A program made the position numbers and the translations under genes. DNA of 42,368 bases from an uncultured Erysipelotrichaceae bacterium (lineage in GTDB: Bacteria; Bacillota_I; Bacilli_A; Erysipelotrichales; Erysipelotrichaceae): NCBI GenBank assembly GCA_947649125.1, contig CANSQL010000021.1, forward strand, positions 1-42,368. Reading direction: 5' to 3'. The number at the start of each line of letters is the position of its first letter. Within the stretch, counting starts at the first letter, position 1. This document shows positions 33,319-40,977 of the stretch, piece after piece. The notes beneath the pieces are model-generated. The model was not told where the DNA came from, ran no database searches, and worked only from the letters and a program-made list of their open reading frames with translations.

Positions 33319-33875
33319 GATTTTTCCTCCTTCAATTCCTTCAGTTGAAGTTTCCGTTCTTTATAGTAAACCTGAGCGGGCGCAAAACTTGTCAGATTCT
33401 GATAATGGGAATCACATATGCGAATATTTGCCTGAAAAAAGCCGGATGCCGTGATTCGACAGTCCTCATGAAAAAGATCGATATTTCCACCGACACTGCC
33501 GATACAATAGATGCTTTCACTGCTTGAAACAAAGGCCTCTGCCTGAATTGAACCGAGCAGCAGCACCTCACGATCAAATTCATACGTCTGTCCGCTGTGT
33601 AAATTCTCCTCAATGATCATCAAATCACGTCGATTCGTCTGATCGATCAAGCCGAGAACGATCGTGCCTGTTTCATTCGCACATTGTAACAACTGAAGCA
33701 GTTCCTTTTCCTGTAATTCCGACTGAATATGAAAAAAAGCCTCAAATCTACCGCTGTGTCCTTTAGCGATCGTATTGAGTCTTTCCTTAAGCATTGTTAA
33801 AAATGACGGGAAGTCATCATAGAAACAGCATACCGTATAAGTATGATTCACCGCTTTGATCTTAATCTGAACCAT
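33303..33875 (-). CDS. minC: Septum site-determining protein MinC
   Basis: The protein has 190 residues, slightly short for MinC (usually about 220). The N-terminal FtsZ-inhibiting domain covers about 1-85. The C-terminal beta-helix domain contains VLLLGSIQAEAFVSSSESIYCIGSVGGN (shown in overlap as VLLLGSIQAEAF and IYCIGSVGGN) and CRITASGFFQANIRICDSHY. GAGGAG is 9 nt before the start. It overlaps mreD by 28 nt and minD by 16 nt. Confidence 0.86.
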   Translation of the reverse strand: MVQIKIKAVNHTYTVCCFYDDFPSFLTMLKERLNTIAKGHSGRFEAFFHIQSELQEKELLQLLQCANETGTIVLGLIDQTNRRDLMIIEENLHSGQTYEFDREVLLLGSIQAEAFVSSSESIYCIGSVGGNIDLFHEDCRITASGFFQANIRICDSHYQNLTSFAPAQVYYKERKLQLKELKEEKSWVVQ

Positions 33876-34405
33876 TCTACCTTCTCCTCTTTTCTGATCT
33901 GCCGTTCTTTTTTCTCAATATAATCTTCCTTTAATCGAAGCAAAGAGATCAGAATCAAGACCAGAATTGCATTAGCTAAAATGGTTAGAAATTCTACCTT
34001 GATAAACCATGTCTGTATGCTTAAACCGGCCATTTGATTAAAGAACATACAGAAATATACCACACAATCCTTCACAAATATTGTCGAAATACAGAGAATC
34101 AACGATTCTAATACCGTATCAGTCATATGTTTCGACCAAAAATGCACGACAAATGCGCTGCAGCAATAAGCAATCGCATAAATCAACAACGTATTGGCAA
34201 AGTAATAGTCATACAGCATACCGAAGCAGATCGCAAATAAACAGCTGTCGATCAGGCTGAATTTACGAATCGTTAAGATCAAGGCACAAAAGCCGAGATT
34301 GGAGATAAACATCAAATCGGTAAATGAAGCATTATTCGGAAATAATACCATCAGTACGCCGTCAATCAAGAAGCATGCCGCGACGAACAGCGCATGGATC
34401 ATCAT
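33848..34405 (-). CDS. mreD: Rod shape-determining membrane protein MreD
   Basis: The protein has 185 residues with five or so hydrophobic helices, beginning MMIHALFVAACFLIDGVLMV and including LLIYAIAYCCSAFVV, and a basic cytoplasmic C-terminus. The sequence is poorly conserved in this family; position between mreC and minC is the main support. The start overlaps the mreC stop (ATGA). It helps position cell-wall synthesis during elongation. Confidence 0.85.
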   Translation of the reverse strand: MMIHALFVAACFLIDGVLMVLFPNNASFTDLMFISNLGFCALILTIRKFSLIDSCLFAICFGMLYDYYFANTLLIYAIAYCCSAFVVHFWSKHMTDTVLESLILCISTIFVKDCVVYFCMFFNQMAGLSIQTWFIKVEFLTILANAILVLILISLLRLKEDYIEKKERQIRKEEKVEWFRLRSKR

Positions 34406-35241
34406 GGCTGTTTCACTTCCTTAATGACCTGTACAAAATCAAAGTTTTGAAAATCAGCCGCAGGCTTTACATAGATCGTTTTACCGATTGAATTGCTTAA
34501 TTCTTCGATCGTATTGACCTTGCCGATCAAAAGACCGCTCGGATAAACACCGCCTTTTCCCGACGTAACGATCTGCATATCCTCTTTGATATCATGATTG
34601 CCGTCAAATACATGAATAACGAATACGCCGCGGTTGGCATCATAGTTCTGCAGGATGCCCTCGGTTGATTCCTTAGCCGAAATCGATACCTTGACCGCAA
34701 CATTGTTTTGACGATCCTCACTTGTTAAAAGCTTCACCTTACTGGTGAATTTAGAAACCTCATTGATTTTGCCGACAACACCTTTTCCCGATAATACGAT
34801 CATATCCTTTTTTACACCGTCATCGCTTCCGATATTGATCGTAAACTGATTGTCCCAGGAATCGGCATCACGAACAACGACCTCAGCGGCCACTGTTTCA
34901 TATTGCGACAATGAATTTTTCATATTCAGCTGTTCCTTTAATTCGGCGATTTCACGCTGTGCCTGCATGAGCTGTGCCTCATATAACGGCTGCATCGAAA
35001 GCTGATAACGAAGGCTGTCGTTTTCTTCCTTTACCTTCCATAAATCAGAAAAATCCTTTGTCCAGCCTTGAAAGGAACGCGCAGGCTTTTCCAACAGGCT
35101 GTAGCGAAGCATACTGAATGCGTCATAGCCTAAATCTGCCATACTGCCCTTTGACTGAATTCCTTTGGCAAGAAAGCCTAATAAAATAAATAGGCCGATA
35201 AAACTGATAATTATTTTTTGTGTACGGGTAAATCTTGACAT
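34402..35241 (-). CDS. mreC: Rod shape-determining protein MreC
   Basis: The protein has 279 residues from the ATG at 35241; the frame extends to 35304 but the family opening SRFTRTQKIIISFIGLF begins here, with a modest GGTGATT site. One membrane helix at about 8-26 is followed by a coiled coil at about 65-108 (EAQLMQAQREIAELKEQLNM), then two beta domains with VVRDADSWDNQFTINIGSDD, LTSEDRQNNVAVKV and GKGGVYPSGLLIGKV. It scaffolds the elongation machinery on the outer face of the membrane. No mreB is adjacent: the upstream gene is degV. Confidence 0.94.
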   Translation of the reverse strand: MSRFTRTQKIIISFIGLFILLGFLAKGIQSKGSMADLGYDAFSMLRYSLLEKPARSFQGWTKDFSDLWKVKEENDSLRYQLSMQPLYEAQLMQAQREIAELKEQLNMKNSLSQYETVAAEVVVRDADSWDNQFTINIGSDDGVKKDMIVLSGKGVVGKINEVSKFTSKVKLLTSEDRQNNVAVKVSISAKESTEGILQNYDANRGVFVIHVFDGNHDIKEDMQIVTSGKGGVYPSGLLIGKVNTIEELSNSIGKTIYVKPAADFQNFDFVQVIKEVKQP

Positions 35242-35319
35242 GTAATCACCACACATTTCCGTTGTCTTTATTTCGATGCTTATTGAAGCATTCGCTTTCA
35301 GCATATTACAAGCATGTAT

Positions 35320-35348
35320 ATTATATAAAGAAACCGACGCGGTTTCAA
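35320..35348 (-). promoter_or_regulatory. Promoter of the mreC-mreD-minC-minD operon, hairpin in spacer
   Basis: On the minus strand TTGAAA (35348-35343) and TATAAT (35325-35320) are 17 nt apart. An inverted repeat, GAAACC (35346-35341) and GGTTTC (35335-35330), overlaps the -35 and spacer and could be an operator or the second hairpin of the degV terminator. Confidence 0.75.
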
Positions 35349-35362
35349 TAGGAAGCGAAAGA

Positions 35363-35380
35363 AAAGCCCGCTGAAGCGGG
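35363..35380 (-). terminator. Terminator of degV
   Basis: On the minus strand CCCGC-TTCA-GCGGG then CTTTTC, two bases after the degV stop. Confidence 0.8.
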
Positions 35381-35382
35381 TA

Positions 35383-36228
35383 CTAATATTTAATTTTCTT
35401 AATGCGACCGAAGCCGATCGTACCGGGACCTGTATGAGCCAGTAAAACAGCCTTAAACACACACTGTTCCACGCTTTGATGACATGCCTCCTCCAACATG
35501 CCCTTAAGTTCATCACTTGCCTTGCGGTTATCGGCATCTATGATCATCCATAAATAATCATCGGGATTAATACCCTTTACACAGGCTTCAATTCCCGCTT
35601 TATATGCTTTTGACAAGGTACGTACCTTGTCCTGTACATCGATTGCGCCGTTTTCTACCTTCAATAACGGATGGATTTTTAAAAGTCCTGCGAGAGCCGC
35701 AGCTGCCGGTGAAATGCGCCCGCCGTTTTTTAATGCGTTGAGATTTTCCGGAATCAGGATTGCGAAAAGCTCCCCTTCTTCCTCGATTTTACGCTTTATT
35801 TCAGCGCCGCTGTAGCCCTTCGCATACATATCGCGTGCCATCTCCAGCATTTTTACGATCGGAAAGCAGGCAAAGGTGCTGTCTACTACGATAACCTTGC
35901 CGCAAAACGGCTCCTGTGAGGCTAATTGAATCGCATTGCGGCATGTTCCGCTCAGTTCCCTGGAAAGCGGTAAATAGAAGACCTCGTCATGTGTTTCTAA
36001 CAGCTTCTCCCACATCGTCATGATTTCCCCGAGGCTCGGCTGTGTGGTCGTTATCTTCTTATTTGCCTTTAATGCCTCAATCAAATCTTGATCCTGAATC
36101 GTTTCTGATTCTGTATAGCTTATGCCGTCGATGATGATCGGCATTCTGATTACGTGAATATCTAAAGCCTTTGCCTGTTCCGCCGATATATCAGCACTGG
36201 AATCGCAAAGAAAGGCTACCTTTTTCAT
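35383..36228 (-). CDS. DegV family fatty-acid-binding protein
   Basis: The protein has 281 residues; AGGAG lies 7 nt before the ATG. Seen: the N-terminal FLCDSSADIS, the ligand motif TTTQPSLGE (usual TSQPS) near residue 60, LPLSRELSGTCRNAI and VVDSTFACFP, and a C-terminal domain with AHTGPGTIGFG. DegV proteins bind fatty acids; in Gram-positives the FakB members feed acyl chains to a FakA kinase. The gene has its own promoter and terminator. Confidence 0.93.
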   Translation of the reverse strand: MKKVAFLCDSSADISAEQAKALDIHVIRMPIIIDGISYTESETIQDQDLIEALKANKKITTTQPSLGEIMTMWEKLLETHDEVFYLPLSRELSGTCRNAIQLASQEPFCGKVIVVDSTFACFPIVKMLEMARDMYAKGYSGAEIKRKIEEEGELFAILIPENLNALKNGGRISPAAAALAGLLKIHPLLKVENGAIDVQDKVRTLSKAYKAGIEACVKGINPDDYLWMIIDADNRKASDELKGMLEEACHQSVEQCVFKAVLLAHTGPGTIGFGRIKKIKY

Positions 36229-36248
36229 ACTATCACTCCTTAACGGTC

Positions 36249-36277
36249 ATTATATCAATTTATCATAAAAAATTCAA
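36249..36277 (-). promoter_or_regulatory. Promoter of degV
   Basis: On the minus strand TTGAAT (36277-36272) and TATAAT (36254-36249) are 17 nt apart, 20 bp before the degV start. Confidence 0.78.
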
Positions 36278-36285
36278 TAAAAGTA

Positions 36286-36314
36286 TTTACAAACCTACGT
36301 TCATCAGTTATAAT
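36286..36314 (+). promoter_or_regulatory. Promoter of the tRNA-His gene
   Basis: TTTACA (36286-36291) and TATAAT (36309-36314) are 17 nt apart; the tRNA begins 19 nt downstream. It is divergent from the degV promoter with only about 8 bp between the -35 boxes. Confidence 0.8.
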
Positions 36315-36332
36315 ATTTCTTGCTTGACAAAC

Positions 36333-36409
36333 GGCGAACGTGGTGAAGTGGTTAACACAGCGGGTTGTGGTCCCGTCATTCGAGGGTTCGATCCCCTTCG
36401 TTCGCCCCA
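36333..36409 (+). tRNA. tRNA-His (anticodon GTG)
   Basis: The acceptor stem GCGAACG pairs with CGTTCGC, with an encoded extra G at the -1 position (36333) facing C73, the tRNA-His identity pair. The anticodon GTG is at 36367-36369 in the loop TTGTGGT; the T arm is GAGGG-TTCGATC-CCCTT. CCA is encoded at 36407-36409. Confidence 0.95.
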
Positions 36410-36422
36410 AGTAAAAAAAATC

Positions 36423-36442
36423 AACCCCTGTTTCAGGGGTTT
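36423..36442 (+). terminator. Hairpin terminator between the two tRNA genes
   Basis: Stem AACCCCTG (36423-36430) and CAGGGGTT (36434-36441) with a TTT loop, followed by TTAAAT. Confidence 0.7.
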
Positions 36443-36466
36443 AAATATAAGCGGCAATATCTATCC

Positions 36467-36554
36467 GGAGTCTTGTCCGAGTGGTTTAAGGTGCAGTCTT
36501 GGAAAGGCTGTGTGGTTCACGCCACCATGAGTTCGAATCTCATAGACTCCGCCA
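36467..36554 (+). tRNA. tRNA-Ser (anticodon GGA)
   Basis: A class II tRNA of 88 nt with the long variable arm typical of serine (TGTGGTTCACGCCACCA). The acceptor stem GGAGTCT pairs with AGACTCC; the anticodon GGA is at 36501-36503 in loop TTGGAAA. The discriminator is G and CCA is encoded at 36552-36554. It reads UCC/UCU codons. Confidence 0.95.
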
Positions 36555-36565
36555 TACAATCAATT

Positions 36566-36590
36566 AAGCCTTTGAATAAAGGCTTTTTTA
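36566..36590 (+). terminator. Terminator after tRNA-Ser
   Basis: AAGCCTTT, GAAT, AAAGGCTT, then a run of T residues. Confidence 0.9.
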
Positions 36591-36705
36591 TTTGTTTCGC
36601 ATGGCTGTAACGCACCATATAACGAAAAAAAACACTGCATTACAAACGCTTCGTTCCCTATCAAAGCGATATGTTAATTCAAATACTTCTCATTCATGAG
36701 ACTTC

Positions 36706-37806
36706 TTATTCCTGCGGCGGCACCGGTATGCTTTTCATCGCATCGTCAAAGTCATACCAAATATCCTCCCACTCGCCGACCGTATCCTTGGTTTTCGCAT
36801 GCAGATAAGAGCGAAACGCAATCTGCATAATGCTCGCTAAAATCGGTGACAACAAAATACCCGGAATACCGAATAAAGCATCCGCAATAAACAAAGCGAC
36901 AAAGGTCAAAATCGGACGTACATCCATCGTTTTATTGAAAATCATCGGCTGTACGATATTAGATTCAATCTGTTGAATCGTCCATATCAATACAATCGTA
37001 ATGAAAGGCAACTGCTCATAGCTCAGCACCCCGACCAATATCACAAACAATAAACCGATTGTCGGACCGATATACGGAAACAGGTTACTTAAAGCCAATA
37101 TGATCGCATACAACAATGCGTTCGGGAAAGCTGCCGCATATAATACGACCGCACTTGTTACACTGACAAAGATCAAATCTAATAAGGTTCCGGTCAAATA
37201 CTGAAATACGATATTGCTCATTGTCTTATAAAACGTAACAAAGCGATGATAATTTCGGAACAGCTTTTTTGCGCTGCGCTTACAGAATTCAACATCGATA
37301 GAAATAAAGAAAGCAGTCATATACGCAATCGCATAATCCATTGCCGTACCGAAAAAAGTTCGCAGCGAATCCAGCATGAACATGGTCCCCTCCTGTAAAG
37401 CCGAATCCTCAACATTTGCCAAGCGCTCCGTTACGATATGATGCTCATTTAAAAAATTTTTCAGCTTTTCAAGCCAATCAGGCAGCAGAGATACGAAATC
37501 AACGATTTGACGATAAAGAATCGGTAATAAGATCATCAGTAACAGCACACCGACAGCCAGTATACCGGCATACACCGCTATAACGGCTGTTTTCACCTTC
37601 ATATGCTTGGCTAAGCGATCGATGACAGGCTGTAATAAAAACGCAATCACAATACCGCCGAATACGGGAAACAGTGCATGATATAAATCAACCAGTTTCT
37701 CATAAAGAGAAAGCTGCTTTAATAAAAGTACGAGTATAAAGAGTGATAATAATGCCGGAATCGCAAATAAAGGAAAGCGAACCAGCTCCTTTTGATACTT
37801 CTTCAT
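36706..37806 (-). CDS. AI-2E family transporter, second copy (PerM-type)
   Basis: The protein has 366 residues. Paired N-terminal helices (FPLFAIPALLSLFILVLLL), a soluble middle part, and a C-terminal core with LALSNLFPYIGPTIGLLFVI and ADALFGIPGILLSPILASIM. The C-terminal helices carry the family motif FPYIGP. The only ribosome-binding-like sequence is GGGG, which forms part of the 3' arm of the terminator just upstream; no room remains for a separate promoter between that hairpin and the start. Expression may therefore depend on read-through from recD2 and the small gene. The gene is last in the mnmA transcript. Confidence 0.88.
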   Translation of the reverse strand: MKKYQKELVRFPLFAIPALLSLFILVLLLKQLSLYEKLVDLYHALFPVFGGIVIAFLLQPVIDRLAKHMKVKTAVIAVYAGILAVGVLLLMILLPILYRQIVDFVSLLPDWLEKLKNFLNEHHIVTERLANVEDSALQEGTMFMLDSLRTFFGTAMDYAIAYMTAFFISIDVEFCKRSAKKLFRNYHRFVTFYKTMSNIVFQYLTGTLLDLIFVSVTSAVVLYAAAFPNALLYAIILALSNLFPYIGPTIGLLFVILVGVLSYEQLPFITIVLIWTIQQIESNIVQPMIFNKTMDVRPILTFVALFIADALFGIPGILLSPILASIMQIAFRSYLHAKTKDTVGEWEDIWYDFDDAMKSIPVPPQE

Positions 37807-37810
37807 AAAT

Positions 37811-37832
37811 GAAAACCCCGAAATTCGGGGTT
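37811..37832 (-). terminator. Hairpin between the small membrane gene and the transporter gene
   Basis: On the minus strand AACCCCG (37832-37826), a 5-nt loop, CGGGGTT (37820-37814), then TTTC. The stem overlaps the stop codon of the upstream small gene and contains the only Shine-Dalgarno-like GGGG of the downstream transporter gene, so it may attenuate transcription and translation. Confidence 0.7.
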
Positions 37833-38007
37833 ATTCCATGTCCATGCAGTCGCACATCGTATCATAAGCCTTATGAAGCTTACGAGCTGCTTTACGCTTT
37901 GTACGCTGACCCTGACGGCAGATATCATGAAGCTCATCCTCATTATGATAACCTACATATAAGCCTGCCATAAAGCCGATTGCGGCTGTCATCATAATTT
38001 TATTCAT
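37831..38007 (-). CDS. Small single-helix membrane protein of unknown function
   Basis: The protein has 58 residues. The ATG at 38007 is chosen because AGGAG precedes it by 7 nt; the frame extends upstream without support. One hydrophobic helix with glycine spacing (MTAAIGFMAGLYVGY, about residues 6-20) is followed by a basic stretch (RTKRKAARKLHKAY) and a Cys-containing acidic end (MCDCMDME). It resembles YtxH-like small proteins in layout. The start codon lies within a 10-bp inverted repeat. Unknown function; real because of its site, length and place between recD2 and the transporter gene. Confidence 0.7.
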   Translation of the reverse strand: MNKIMMTAAIGFMAGLYVGYHNEDELHDICRQGQRTKRKAARKLHKAYDTMCDCMDME

Positions 38008-38035
38008 ACTATCACTCCTAACTAATGATAGTATG
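38005..38035 (-). promoter_or_regulatory. Inverted repeat pairing the start codon of the small membrane gene
   Basis: On the minus strand CATACTATCA (38035-38026) and TGATAGTATG (38014-38005) are perfect 10-bp complements. The 11-nt loop contains the AGGAG site, and the ATG is at the 3' end of the stem. In RNA the start codon would be paired; in DNA the palindrome could be an operator. A TATAAT (38056-38051) just upstream could be a promoter for this gene. Confidence 0.65.
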
Positions 38036-38067
38036 TGCGATACAGAATGAATTATACGCAATGAGAA

Positions 38068-40233
38068 TTAACGAAATGCTTTAAGGATACGCTGCTTCAA
38101 GGTACTTTTCCTCGGCTGTTCCTCACTATGTACGCCGCGATGAAGTGCCTCCTGCTGTCCCAATAAAACCAATGATTTTTTGGCACGTGATACGCCTGTA
38201 TAAAGCAAACGACGCTGCAGCATATGGCGATATTCATTCACCAACGGCATAATCACGATCGGATATTCACTTCCCTGTGCCTTATGAATCGAAATACAAT
38301 AGGCATGTGTGATATGATGAAGCATATCCTGTGTATACTCTACAATAACATCATCATAAGCAGCGACGATACGGTTTTGTTTGCTGATGTCCTCATTCGC
38401 ATAGATGATTTCAATGATAGAACCGATATCACCGTTATAAACGTCCTCCTCGGGCTGATTTTTCAGCTGCATGATTTTATCCCCTTCACGAAAGATCCGA
38501 TAGCCGCTCGAAAGCTCACGCTTATCCTGCTGGGGCGGATTCATCAGCTCTTGAAGTGAACGATTCAAGGCATCAATGCCCGCAACACCCTGATACATCG
38601 GCGCCAGCACCTGGATATCTTGGTTCTCATAGCCCTTATGATAAGCACTTTCAACGATTTGTCTTACTCTGGCGCAAATTTCATAGGCAGGACAGTTGAA
38701 AAACGCCGCTTCCTTCGCATACTGCAGACTTTGATAGCTTCCCTCATTGATTTCATGCGCCAACGTAACCACATCACTGCCCTCACTTTGGCGAAATATC
38801 TTATCAAGACATATGACGGGAAAGCATTCACTGCTTATCAAATCACGCAGAACACTGCCCGGAGAAACACTGGGCAGCTGATCTTTATCCCCGATCAAAA
38901 GGATTTTCGCAACCGGCTTACAGGCCCTTAACAAGCAGTAAAATAACCATGCGTCGACCATTGAAAATTCATCAACGATCAAAATATCACAATCTAACGG
39001 ATCATCAAACCCCTTCACAAATTGATTCGATTCCAAATCCCATTTCAACAATGAATGAATCGTCATTGCCTCGCGATCGCTCAGCTGTGCCATTCGCTTC
39101 GCTGCTCTTCCGGTCGGTGCACATAGAGTAATGCCTGCCTGTGGATAGAGCTTTTCGGCCAATGCCAGGATACCCTTTACAATTGTCGTTTTGCCGGTAC
39201 CCGGACCGCCGCTGATAATCGCAAACGGCTCTTGAAAAAAGGTCATGATTGCCTGCTTCTGCTTATCCTCATAGGAAATATGAAATGCTTCCTCGATCAG
39301 TGCTATTTCATCGGTAAGCACAATATCCGGCTGTTCCATCTCCATATACGGATACTGAGCCAAAAAAGCTGCGGTTCCGCACTCCGCATCATATTGCGTA
39401 TGATGATAGATACGCTCCTCCTCAATTATAATACTGCGCTCCATGACAAGCTCATCTAAGATTGCGTCAATATCTGCGGGTTCCTCCTTCATCAAGCGCT
39501 TTGTCTCATGATAAAGACGCTCCTTTGAAACAAAGCTGTCCCCGCTTGCCATACAACAGGCCATGACCGAAGCCAACAGCGCTGCCTTTGAACGATACGG
39601 CTGTTCAGCCTCAAAGTGAAGTGCACCGGCAAGCTTATCCGCCGTATGAAAGCCGATTCCGTCCACCTCGGAAACAAGTCGATAGGGATTCTCCTTGACC
39701 TTAGAAACAGCTTCATCACCGTATGCCGATTGAATTTTCGCAATCATCTGTAATGACAGGCCATGCTTGGTAAAGAAAACCACACTGTCATCTAAATCCT
39801 GAAACTGATTGACTCCCTCAATAATTACAGCTTTTTTCTTATCCGAAAGTGACGATATCGTATGTAAGCATGAAGCATCCTCAAGTATTTTATCGATTGC
39901 ATCCTCACCGAGCGCATCAACGATTTGTTGCGCCAGCTTTTTACCGATCCCGGGAAACATCGCACTGGAAAAATAACGCACCAATGAGGATTCATCATTA
40001 GGGCGCATCAGCTCATAGGAGCTCACCTGAAACTGCATTCCGTAACGATAATGCTCCTCATAATGACCGCTTAAATTATAAACACGTTCCTCCTCCAAGC
40101 TGCCGAAAATACCGGTTGCGGTAAATTCCTTTTCTTCCTTATCATAGCTGATAAAACGCGCCACACCGTATCCGTTTGACGGATTATGATATATCATCAA
40201 TAAAAATCTTGCCTGTAGCTTTAATTCTTCCAT
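38068..40233 (-). CDS. recD2: RecD2-type ATP-dependent DNA helicase
   Basis: The protein has 721 residues, the normal length for the RecD2 form found without RecBC. The N-terminal OB and helix-hairpin-helix-like part (MFPGIGKKLAQQIVDALG) is followed by the SF1 core: Walker A SGGPGTGKTTIV near residue 340, motif II ILIVDEFSMVD, LIGDKDQLPSVSPG, and the motif V/VI region THAYCISIHKAQGSEYP, then LYTGVSRAKKSL. It unwinds DNA 5'-3' and acts in repair and mismatch tolerance. AAGGAG precedes the start. It is 33 bp downstream of the CPBP gene. Confidence 0.95.
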   Translation of the reverse strand: MEELKLQARFLLMIYHNPSNGYGVARFISYDKEEKEFTATGIFGSLEEERVYNLSGHYEEHYRYGMQFQVSSYELMRPNDESSLVRYFSSAMFPGIGKKLAQQIVDALGEDAIDKILEDASCLHTISSLSDKKKAVIIEGVNQFQDLDDSVVFFTKHGLSLQMIAKIQSAYGDEAVSKVKENPYRLVSEVDGIGFHTADKLAGALHFEAEQPYRSKAALLASVMACCMASGDSFVSKERLYHETKRLMKEEPADIDAILDELVMERSIIIEEERIYHHTQYDAECGTAAFLAQYPYMEMEQPDIVLTDEIALIEEAFHISYEDKQKQAIMTFFQEPFAIISGGPGTGKTTIVKGILALAEKLYPQAGITLCAPTGRAAKRMAQLSDREAMTIHSLLKWDLESNQFVKGFDDPLDCDILIVDEFSMVDAWLFYCLLRACKPVAKILLIGDKDQLPSVSPGSVLRDLISSECFPVICLDKIFRQSEGSDVVTLAHEINEGSYQSLQYAKEAAFFNCPAYEICARVRQIVESAYHKGYENQDIQVLAPMYQGVAGIDALNRSLQELMNPPQQDKRELSSGYRIFREGDKIMQLKNQPEEDVYNGDIGSIIEIIYANEDISKQNRIVAAYDDVIVEYTQDMLHHITHAYCISIHKAQGSEYPIVIMPLVNEYRHMLQRRLLYTGVSRAKKSLVLLGQQEALHRGVHSEEQPRKSTLKQRILKAFR

Positions 40234-40266
40234 TCAAGTCTCCTTCATATAAGCAATAATTCAATT

Positions 40267-40977
40267 TTATAATACAACGATCAAAAAGGCAAACGCATTA
40301 TTGAAAAAATGCAGCAGCATACTGCCGAATATCGTCCCGCTTTTTTCATATGCAAGAGCGAGAAAAAAACCGATCAGACCATACGACAACAAATATATCA
40401 AATCATTAAAATTTCCTGTCAAAAAGGAAAACATCACATGGATAAAACCAAAAAGAAACGCACTGATCAGTGCTGATAACAGCCAATGAAAATGCGGACG
40501 AAGTGCACGATAAAAAATGCCGCGAAATACAAGCTCCTCTACGATCGGTGCATAAATCAAGGTAGAAAACATCGTTAAATACGGTGATACGTTGATTGCC
40601 TCAATGATTTCCGTCTGATTCGCACTTGTTTCTGTTTCACTGAGCAATAATACAATGATATTGACAGCCAAGGAGCAGACATAATAAGCCGCAAATAAAA
40701 GCAAACAAAGCTTAAAAAGCTTCCAACCGAAGGATTTCAGCCTTTCTGTCGACTCTTTTAATAAGGGCATTGCCAACCAAGCAGCAACTGCCATCATAAA
40801 ACAATAAAACAAAAACTGCAGCCATTCGGAGACTGAGCGTGCCGAAGGATTCAGCCATAATGTAAATGACTTTAAAAGCATCGGATAAATAAATTGATAG
40901 CCGAGAAAATAATGGAGAAATAAAAGCACCATTCTAAGTCCGGATAACGGACATGACCTCTCAACGCATTTTTCCAT
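40267..40977 (-). CDS. CPBP family intramembrane glutamic protease
   Basis: The protein has 236 residues with about six hydrophobic helices. The active-site motif is EELVFRG at 147-153 (E147, E148, R152), with the second-motif histidine H180 in LFGFIHVMFSF. The family (CAAX protease/Abi) cleaves membrane-associated peptides and often gives bacteriocin self-immunity, but no bacteriocin genes are nearby. The start overlaps mnmA by 17 nt with GAGGTG upstream, so it is co-transcribed. Confidence 0.9.
   Translation of the reverse strand: MEKCVERSCPLSGLRMVLLFLHYFLGYQFIYPMLLKSFTLWLNPSARSVSEWLQFLFYCFMMAVAAWLAMPLLKESTERLKSFGWKLFKLCLLLFAAYYVCSLAVNIIVLLLSETETSANQTEIIEAINVSPYLTMFSTLIYAPIVEELVFRGIFYRALRPHFHWLLSALISAFLFGFIHVMFSFLTGNFNDLIYLLSYGLIGFFLALAYEKSGTIFGSMLLHFFNNAFAFLIVVL

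Noticed and set aside
36171-36610. Plus-strand frames of 119 and 81 codons across the tRNA genes
   Set aside because: The interval is occupied by tRNA-His and tRNA-Ser with their promoter and terminators; no protein features.
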